From Collybiopsis luxurians FD-317 M1 (Eukaryota; Basidiomycota; Agaricomycetes; Agaricales; Omphalotaceae): a stretch of DNA of 13,893 nucleotides. Each line of letters starts with the position of its first letter. The stretch's first letter is position 1. The position numbers were made by a program, and so were the translations under genes. Of this stretch, positions 8,957 through 13,893 are shown in pieces. The notes beneath the pieces are model-generated. The model was given only the letters and a program-made list of their open reading frames with translations, did no database searches and was not told where the DNA came from. The stretch is from assembly GCA_000827265.1 (NCBI GenBank), contig KN834827.1, positions 202,022 through 215,914 on the forward strand, in the 5' to 3' direction.

Positions 8957-8977
8957 TATGCTTTGCCAGTTGTTATT
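8957..8977 (-). CDS. NLR-like gene: 21-nt microexon
   Basis: Seven codons (NNNWQSI) lie between acceptor GCAG (ending 8978) and a consensus donor GTAAGT (8956-8951). Both junctions are phase 0. Joined to the next exon it reads NNNWQSILQEWPKVHNA, a natural lead-in to the pre-NACHT segment. A 24-nt version using acceptor AAAG three bases earlier is possible. Confidence 0.6.
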
Positions 8978-9059
8978 CTGCTTTACAGAGAGGTCAAGAA
9001 ATATCTGTCACCCGGTGTCATTGGATCATGAAGTACCATATTTCACAAGTCACACACAC

Positions 9060-9198
9060 CTGAAGCTTCTCCCTCTCCATTTTCATTTTATCCACTACTG
9101 CTTGGACTTGGGATTTAATCTCAGTAGCATTGAAACCTTGCCTTATGACACTGTGTTGTTGCATATCATACAACACCTCTGATTGTTGGACAAGGAAT
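9060..9198 (-). CDS. NLR-like gene: third helical exon
   Basis: This 139-nt exon begins by completing a Gly codon left open by the previous exon and ends at KLQ before a GTGTGT donor at 9059. It encodes the stretch FLVQQSEVLYDMQQ, then SVIRQGFNATEIKSQ, then VDKMKMEREKLQ, a pattern consistent with a long amphipathic helix leading to the NTPase. The downstream intron (9059-8978, 82 nt) is the longest of the clearly phased introns and has a pyrimidine-rich 3' part before acceptor GCAG. Confidence 0.65.
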
Positions 9199-9258
9199 CT
9201 ATTTAAGAATTTAGTATGTTGATCAATGATTGACACTTGATCGAAAATGCAGTATTAC

Positions 9259-9380
9259 CCAGCAAATTTAGTATATTGATCCTTGGCAATACCTTTTAAG
9301 AGAGTTTCATTGATTATTTGAAGATAATCCATAATGTCATTGGAAAGTTTCTCCATATGCTCTTTGCTATCCATAGCAGA
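9259..9380 (-). CDS. NLR-like gene: second helical exon
   Basis: It is bounded by a 48-nt intron upstream (9428-9381, acceptor TTTAG) and a 60-nt intron downstream (9258-9199, donor GTAATA, branch-like TACTAAA, acceptor TAG). It encodes about 40 residues, from SAMDSKEHMEKLSNDIMDYL to AKDQYTKFAG. The charged, Leu-rich pattern suggests a helix or coiled coil. Splicing at both ends preserves the frame, which supports the model although no single site is diagnostic. Confidence 0.68.
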
Positions 9381-9428
9381 CTAAAGTAAACTCAAGATAA
9401 AATGACAACAATGCTTGAGTTCGAACAC

Positions 9429-9634
9429 ACAAAGCTCTGCTGCACTGGATATGACATTGAAAACAGAAACAGGACCTTCAAATGGGGTACCTTCAAGAAA
9501 AGGCTCAATGACTTCTGTAAGTTTATGCAGACTCTTCCAAGTCTGTAGAGCTGCCTTGCGAACAGGGGACATTTTAGACTCATTGTTGATATCTGCTAGA
9601 GTCAATAGGTCAGGTGGCGCAAGGGTTTGATCAC
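9429..9634 (-). CDS. NLR-like gene: exon of the helical N-terminal domain
   Basis: This exon follows a 53-nt intron (9687-9635) with donor GTTCGT, a CTGAT branch-like motif and acceptor CAG; the splice rebuilds a Gly codon and keeps frame. It encodes about 69 residues, including the stretch WKSLHKLTEVIEPFLEGTPF and then VSVFNVISSAAELC. From memory, a segment of this type (a hydrophobic helix, 'PFL.GTPF', 'P.SV.N.I...A') sits upstream of NACHT in many Agaricomycete NLR-like proteins. It is amphipathic and has no transmembrane segment. A Met at 9656 lies inside the intron and is probably not a start. It ends at donor GTGTTC (9428). Confidence 0.72.
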
Positions 9635-9687
9635 CTGAGATGGACAGATAAGTCATTGGTCATTACATCAGTAGGCCGGAGACGAAC

Positions 9688-10068
9688 CATGGGCTGGAGG
9701 CTCATTGCTGGCAGGCATGTTGACTAGAATTTAAAGGTATACTTAAGACTTCCATTTCGTTCATCACATTTTAGGACTCATACCAGCGGGGCTAAGGGTC
9801 TTTGGTGGCATTCCAGCTGCTGTTTCAACAGTACCACCATAATTAGCGCCAGTATTGGCAGGATCTATGCCAGTAATCTTATGAAAATTCAGCTATCAAA
9901 TCAGCAGAAGCAAGACGCACTAGTCACAGGCACTTGATTGTCTGCATCCATAGTCGCTAAATCAAGCAACATATTAGACGGGATAACGGTCTTTGGCAGC
10001 ATTCCGGCTGCCGTTTCAATGGTACCACTATAATTAACGCCAGTAATGGCGGGATCTATGTCGATGAT
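9688..10068 (-). CDS. NLR-like gene: duplicated N-terminal linker exons
   Basis: Three open segments join in phase: 10068-9928, 9877-9784 and 9723-9688, removing a 50-nt intron (9927-9878, GTGACT/AAG) and a 60-nt intron (9783-9724, GTATGA/TAG). Because of the 191-bp duplication, two related peptides occur, DIDPAITGVNYSGTIETAA and GIDPANTGANYGGTVETAA. The last exon starts inside a codon completed by the splice and reads NMPASNEPPAHG. The region is Gly/Pro/Thr-rich without a known fold and is probably a flexible linker. The 5' side of 10068 is uncertain, because the matching acceptor in the upstream repeat copy is lost. Confidence 0.55.
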
Positions 10069-10172
10069 CACATCAAAATTCAGCTATCAGATCAGCAGAA
10101 GCCAGATGCACTGTTCACAGCCGCTTAATTGTCTGCATACATTGTCACTAAATCAGGAAAAATATTACATCA
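9791..10172 (-). repeat. Two-copy tandem duplication, 191-bp unit, covering exon and intron
   Basis: Copies at about 9791-9981 and 9982-10172 align with a constant offset of 191 bp and, where I checked, no indels, for example GGTCTTTGG at 9797 and 9988, and GTC[GA]CTAAATCA at 9953 and 10144. Each unit holds a short exon end (DLATMDADNQVP-like), a 50-nt intron and an exon start (DPANTGANY-like). In the downstream copy the intron is 9927-9878, GTGACT...ATAAG, phase 0. In the upstream copy the equivalent acceptor AAG is GTG and a CAA codon is TAA (10127-10125). The upstream copy's second exon part reads in frame into the downstream copy's first part, giving one open segment at 10068-9928. Confidence 0.85.
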
Positions 10173-10404
10173 TTGTCATGTACCGTCGTACTGGGCATAC
10201 TGCTTTGGGGTGAGTAAACCCTGGATTGTTATCAGATCCCATCACTGCCATTGCTCCGTCACTTTTATGCGCGCCATCAGAGCCAACGTTGGAGGAGGGA
10301 GGGGATTTTTTTCCAGAACAGCGGAACTTGAATAAATCCCAGAAGCTCCTTTTACGCTTGGAAGTGGTGTTTCGTTCAGCTTGAGATTTGTTGCGTTTCG
10401 CCAT
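10168..10404 (-). CDS. Putative first exon of the NLR-like gene (basic N-terminus)
   Basis: The open frame starts with ATG at 10404 (MAKRNKSQ) and runs to a stop at 10165. The first 35 residues are rich in Lys and Arg (SKRKRSFWDLFKFR), followed by a Ser/Gly/Asp-rich stretch. Basic, low-complexity N-termini of this kind are familiar to me from basidiomycete NACHT proteins, and the KRKR cluster could serve nuclear localisation; both points are inference. The true 3' end of the exon is unclear. GTATGC at about 10207 and GTTTAC at about 10220 are possible donors, but neither joins the next open segment in a phase that works cleanly. An upstream TTG reading is possible, but ATG is the sensible start. 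A pyrimidine-rich tract lies just upstream on this strand. Confidence 0.5.
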
Positions 10405-10437
10405 CAAGTGTGAGTATCAAGAAGGACAAGTCAACTT

Positions 10438-10462
10438 GTTGGGAGAAAGAAGGAAAAGGTCC
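10438..10462 (-). promoter_or_regulatory. Pyrimidine-rich tract upstream of the NLR start codon
   Basis: Read on the minus strand, the tract is CCTTTTCCTTCTTTCTCCC, ending about 35 nt before the ATG at 10404. CT-rich tracts near transcription starts are common in filamentous fungi. No clear TATA box was seen with it. Position and composition are the only support. Confidence 0.3.
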
Positions 10463-10672
10463 GTTTGCAATGTGTTCGACGTAATGTCAGTTTAAGGGGA
10501 GATACAGCTGAGTGTGAATATGGCAACGTCACGGTAAAGCTTCTAAAGATGCAACGAGGACAATTTGATGGTCAAATGACCAGAGTTATCGGTAACGCTC
10601 AGAACTTGTTATTTATCGGCAGAGTAAATGTTAGGACTCAGCTGCTCAGTCTATGCTGCATTTCGCAGTTTA
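10463..10672. other. Upstream flank of the NLR-like gene
   Basis: This segment separates the CT-rich tract from the start of repeat block A. An open frame crosses it on the plus strand, but its composition and lack of recognisable motifs give no reason to call it a gene. It probably holds the promoter of the minus-strand gene. Confidence 0.35.
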
Positions 10673-10991
10673 CATATATGGATCTCAGGCACTCACTCAT
10701 ATACCGGGGCAGCAACATAATCCAAATATTGGTTGCTATCTGTCGCCCTTAAATTTGTATTTAAGCATTCTCGAACCATTAACCGGCTTGTTATATTCAA
10801 ATGTATCAGAACTTTCCTAAATATAATTAAGCAGATCAGGATGCTGACCATTCCTTCGGTCATTGAGTAGATATCAAGATAGATAGATATTACGCGGCAG
10901 GGTCCCGCATTCGGAACAGCCGGACACAGCGAGGTGGGAAAGTATTACCTGGCACAAACAATAATTTAACCCAAGACCCCCAATCCTACAG

Positions 10992-11186
10992 CTACGCATC
11001 CAGCCCATTCACACAAAGGACATCAGCAGTACCACTCAGGACAGGTTCAATCCAGAGTGATCCAAAGCCAACGTATCGAGATCCAACGCTTGGATCCAGA
11101 GCGAATTGAGAAAATGTCACTCCTTCTCTCACTGTACAATCGAACAATAATTTTTGTTGTTTGACAGAAAAACCCAAATCGATCAT
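10992..11186 (-). CDS. Short unknown coding-like fragment
   Basis: The frame contains VKQQKLLFDCTVREGVTFSQ, then ALDPSVGSRYVGFGSLW, then VLSGTADVLCVNGLDA and a stop. The composition is balanced and reads more like protein than the neighbouring frames, perhaps a last exon whose acceptor lies upstream. I recognise no family and found no matching upstream exons. It lies within the extra segment and on the strand opposite to its A run. Confidence 0.25.
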   Translation of the reverse strand: MIDLGFSVKQQKLLFDCTVREGVTFSQFALDPSVGSRYVGFGSLWIEPVLSGTADVLCVNGLDA

Positions 11187-12028
11187 TTAATAAGAGTGCT
11201 CGCTCTATCATTAATCTTCCAATTTTGAACAAGAGTGAATACGACGTTCAATTTTAGACTGAGGAAAAGAAGAGGTGAACAAAAATCGTAAGATACACGA
11301 AGGGACAGAGGCTAAAAGTGGTGGGGATTAAGCACCTCACCACCAATTTCTGCGGCAGGGAGAAGCAGTGTCCACCAGTAAATGATACAATGGCAAGTGA
11401 AATTCATTACCGTCGGCGTCGTCATGATGCTGAGCACATTTTATCAAGAGATATGTCACTAAGGTTGGATTGAGACAAGACGGAGCCAGGGACATAGGAC
11501 GAGCATGCCTGGGTCGTGCACGAGTGACGAGCCCCGGACAAGCTCAAACCTGCAATTATACTAGGCAAGCAGCATGTCCTCGAGATGGCTAGCACCACAT
11601 GCAGGAGTTATGCAAGTATGCACAGGCTGCACAGACGAACCGCAGGAGGCAAAAGTAGACGGGATACATAGATCACCCAGCTGAAACATAGCAATGAACA
11701 ATAAAAGTAAGGCTTCTCGTCGCTGTCGGTCAACAAGACCGCAAAGTACGGGGCAAAGCTTCCCCAAAAATTGGCAACGAGTGCGCAAAACGCTCTTCAA
11801 ATTGCCTATAAAGTTTCATAAAGAATGAGCAAGGGATGAGCCAGTAAGTTGACTAGTAAATCAGGGCGGGGCAGGTGCAATGCTAATAACAATGGATCAT
11901 TATTAAACTCGACGACTGGGGCAAGGAGCTCTTTCGGTTTTGTTTCGATTTGTTTCGGTATTGCAGTACCGGCTGCGCGTGTGATAAGTGCATAAGGTAT
12001 TGGTTGGGGACATTGCCTTAGTAGAAAC
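11187..12028. other. Rest of the extra segment, no supported gene
   Basis: Two minus-strand open frames (11800-11561 and 12030-11806) are about 75-80 codons long, without motifs. The second starts at the edge of the A run and is likely chance. I see no RNA gene, repeat or mobile-element protein. Confidence 0.4.
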
Positions 12029-12989
12029 AAAAAAAAAAAAAAAAAGAAATTGTATTATTCCTGATCCCTCCAATCAATTCTAGCACATTACAGTTATCTT
12101 GAGTGAAAATTTTCGATTCTGAAACCATAATATCTCGATTGCTCCTGAAGCTATACTAGCCGTTTCGCAATAAGAATTTTCATTCCTTCGAGCAACTTGA
12201 AGTTAGTCGATGAACTTTTTAACTAGGAGCACATGGGATCGTGCGTGTGGCTTCATAATGTTACTGGCTGGATACTGCTGTAAAGGGCCGGTAAAGAGCA
12301 TAGGAGCGGAGGTTCTTAGCAATTTGAAATACCGAAAGTGAGAATACAAATGTACTGCAACACTCAAACCTTTAGCCTAATACTAAGACCCGAGGATGTA
12401 ATATCTACTATGTTCAAGCTCGCCACGAGCTATAAGGCACTGTGCAACGTATATAAGTAGTCGGAAGGAGGGTATTTAGATGTAGATAAATGAACTCGAG
12501 CATGCATGTAACTGGTGAATGCTCTGTCTGAACGCACAAAATGTTTGTTCAGTGTTTTACGAGGTAATGGGCACATATAAAATTGCAATACTTGGTTTCA
12601 TTTATGGGCTGTTTTAATTTACGGTGGGCGTCGGTGGCAATCAGACTGCTTGCAATATTTAAATTACGTGCATGTACACTGTACTCGAATACAACGGTGA
12701 AATGAAGATCTATTATGCGTCGCACGCCGAAAGGCTGGAAGAATGAATACCGATTTGTCAAGGAGAGACGAAGGCTGGCTTTCACACTGAGTGTTCCGCT
12801 GAACGCGCTAGAGGCATACCTTTGAGCCATGCATAGTATTTGTTCAGGCATATGGCAGAAGAAGTGGTATCTTGGAGGAATAGATGCTGGATTATAATGA
12901 TGGCAATGTGAGGGTAAACAAAACAGTAATGGGGAGCGGGGAGAGAGCCTGTAAAGCTCTATAAACTTCGTGTCAGCTGGACTAATCTC

Positions 12990-13274
12990 TCAAAAGTGAG
13001 AATATCGTGCCATAGAATAGCCACGCAAAGGGGAGAACAAGGAGAACTGGGCAGCATAGGAGCATAGTTTTTGAGGTGATCCACTACCAGGAGTTTGCAA
13101 GGTCGAGTCAAGTGTGCCATTTAGAAACTGCGTCGATGGATGAGCGTCACTAGTTGGCCAGCGGAATAAAGATTCGCCTTCCGTTAGCCTGTGTTTGATC
13201 ATTCTTAACTCTCTCACCTCACTTCCTTGCGTCTTGGCCTCTCCAGCGTAAACCGCTTGTCTATTCTTGGCCAT
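12990..13274 (-). pseudogene. Possible gene relic in block A (right copy)
   Basis: This is the counterpart of the minus-strand frame at 1414-1025. It starts MAKNRQAVYAGEAK with the same upstream TCGCTCAAGC. Only the first 30 or so residues align. No domain is recognised. Confidence 0.2.
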
Positions 13275-13392
13275 TGCTTGAGCGATGACGGTGTCAAGAG
13301 AAAATAAAATAAGCGCTCATATGACGCCTCGGCCTTCGGAATCCTGGGCCGGAAACCTCCGGTATCTCAGTTTGCATCCACCATCATCGGCT

Positions 13393-13432
13393 CGCTATCC
13401 GTGCTGGTGGCAGATAGCGATAGCGGATAGCG
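13393..13432. repeat. Inverted repeat, CGCTATCC/GGATAGCG
   Basis: The 8-bp arms at 13393-13400 and 13425-13432 are perfect inverted repeats around a 24-nt loop that holds further GATAGC copies. The structure starts where similarity to the left block A copy ends. Confidence 0.7.
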
Positions 13433-13438
13433 CCAGTA

Positions 13439-13453
13439 TTAGTAATATACTAA
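13439..13453. repeat. Short palindrome TTAGTA-ATA-TACTAA
   Basis: Perfect 6-bp arms flank a 3-nt centre, a few bases after the preceding inverted repeat. It may be part of the same element edge or chance in AT-rich DNA. Confidence 0.5.
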
Positions 13454-13530
13454 TTAAGAATCTTAATCTCACGGTTGCACAGGCCTCTGTTTTGTGGCGA
13501 CTTCCGGCCCGATACCGATTGTTGTGGTCG

Positions 13531-13593
13531 AAGAGAAAAAAAAACAAAAAGGAAATTTTCCAAAAAAGGAAAAAAAGAAAGAGAAGAAAGAGA
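13531..13593 (+). repeat. Purine-rich tract
   Basis: About 60 nt are almost all A and G (AGAGAAAAAAAAA, GGAAAAAAAGAAAGAGAAG), broken by a GGAAATTTTCC palindrome, and followed by the small hairpin AGAGAC-TCTTC-GTCTCT at about 13594. The open frames crossing it are Lys/Arg-rich by composition only. Confidence 0.6.
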
Positions 13594-13619
13594 CTCTTCG
13601 TCTCTCTTGTTGCTTCAAA

Positions 13620-13893
13620 AACTTAGTCACAAATGCTTTTCAGACCACTTTCTAATCTTCCTACCTTTTCCTTTCTATTTGCCTTCTGTATTGACACCGA
13701 AATTTCCATTTTGAAGTGATTTACGGATATCGGGCGAGGTGCAGTGGCTAGCGCTGCCATTTTCAACAGCTGTGGAGCGCAAAGTTTCTAGACTGATATG
13801 TATATATCTAATTGATTTTTCTACTATTTTTTCTTGAGGCAGTAGCAACTTCGAATGAGGTATGAATGAATTTTTTCAAAATGCTACATATAA
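13620..13893. other. Right edge of the window, no supported gene
   Basis: This is AT-rich sequence. Around 13735-13790 a stretch resembling a tRNA internal promoter box A (GTGCAGTGGCTAGCGC) is seen, without a good box B or cloverleaf. Nothing else is supported. Confidence 0.35.

Larger units (their letters stand above)
4970..10404 (-). pseudogene. NACHT-WD40 STAND/NLR-like receptor, disrupted
   Basis: Fungal NACHT-WD40 proteins are intracellular STAND ATPases in which the NACHT domain oligomerises after ligand sensing by the WD40 repeats; HET-E-type members act in non-self recognition. In order I see a basic N-terminus, a helical N-terminal region, NACHT with Walker A GTGKST and Walker B LIVLDALDE, a helical linker, 14 WD40 repeats and a Trp-rich tail. 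Homology stays readable across every break. Lesions in reading order: a 4-bp ATGT-type tandem insertion at 8791-8800; TGA at 8332-8330 and TAA at 8296-8294; a 2-bp loss in an AT run at 7771-7780; a 1-bp loss in an A run at 6999-7002; TAG at 6373-6371; TGA at 6247-6245. TGA codons at 7362 and 7347 may lie in an intron. No single splicing pattern I could find removes all lesions, so I call it a pseudogene. Sequencing error could explain the indels but hardly all the stops. The start is the first ATG; its junction to downstream exons is unresolved. Confidence 0.88.
10865..12045 (+). mobile_element. Possible poly(A)-ended insertion in block A
   Basis: Relative to the left copy of block A (around 220-235), the right copy has about 1.15 kb of extra sequence ending in 17 A residues (12029-12045), after which the match resumes at TTGTATTATTCC. 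A 3' A run at an insertion edge is typical of LINE-mobilised or processed sequences. A target-site duplication is not clear, and the left copy also has a short A-rich stretch there, so an A-rich target or slippage is possible. No reverse transcriptase was found. It begins near a GATA-rich microsatellite (AAGATAGATAGATATT, about 10875-10890). Confidence 0.45.
10673..13390 (+). repeat. Repeat block A, right copy, with a large extra segment
   Basis: It matches the left copy from GGATCTCAGGCAC through CTCAGTTTGC near 13370. An extra segment of about 1.15 kb (about 10865-12045) interrupts it. Near its right end, a minus-strand frame beginning MAKNRQAVYAGEAK (13274) corresponds to MAKDGQAVYAGGAK in the left copy (1414). 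These share a good Kozak-like ATG context, but many of the differences between them are amino-acid changing and the frames diverge soon after, so this is at best a gene relic. The match stops at about 13390, where a hairpin sequence begins. Confidence 0.85.

Noticed and set aside
8718..9182. 154-codon plus-strand frame opposite the NACHT lead-in
   Set aside because: It runs antisense across well-phased introns and the Walker A coding sequence; composition only.
13285..13714. Lys/Arg-rich plus-strand frames at the right end
   Set aside because: The basic tail is produced by the purine-rich tract at 13531-13593, not by a protein pattern.
1..13893. CRISPR array, bacterial operon or phage content
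   Set aside because: No regularly spaced short repeats outside the WD40 coding array, no ribosome-binding-site-led gene clusters, and fungal-type introns throughout.

Overview
The window looks like nuclear DNA from a filamentous fungus, most likely an Agaricomycete (mushroom-forming basidiomycete). The evidence is a NACHT-WD40 STAND/NLR-type gene of the architecture common in that group, interrupted by very short GT-AG introns (48-82 nt), with no bacterial-style gene packing. Identification is by reading; no database search was possible.

The one clear gene lies on the minus strand, from an ATG at 10404 to a TAA at 4970. In reading order it has a basic N-terminal exon, a tandemly duplicated 191-bp exon/intron segment (about 10172-9791), small helical exons separated by 48-82 nt introns and including a 21-nt microexon (8977-8957), a NACHT NTPase (Walker A at 8734-8720, Walker B at 8446-8420), a helical linker, 14 WD40 repeats of 42 residues (about 7120-5354), and a Trp-rich C-terminal tail. 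It is broken by a 4-bp insertion, two stops in the NACHT region, a 2-bp and a 1-bp deletion, and two stops in WD40 repeats 6 and 7. A further TGA pair may lie inside a 60-nt intron. Splice sites and the WD40 period remain clean, so it reads as a fairly recent NLR pseudogene. The stretch after the last stop still encodes seven intact WD40 repeats plus the tail.

The flanks are old, diverged repeats with little coding potential. Block A occurs at about 1-1440 and 10673-13390 in the same orientation. The right copy carries an extra segment of about 1.15 kb ending in a 17-A run. Block B occurs at about 1440-2706 and 2885-4513, with a candidate short intron at the same place in both copies. A heptamer tandem repeat, short hairpins, a purine-rich tract and a weak tRNA-like box A make up most of the rest.

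Taken together, this resembles a duplicated, decaying accessory region around a dead innate-immunity-type receptor gene. I found no intact conserved gene, no RNA gene, no CRISPR array and no convincing new multi-gene system. The most informative content is how the receptor gene was built and how it broke.
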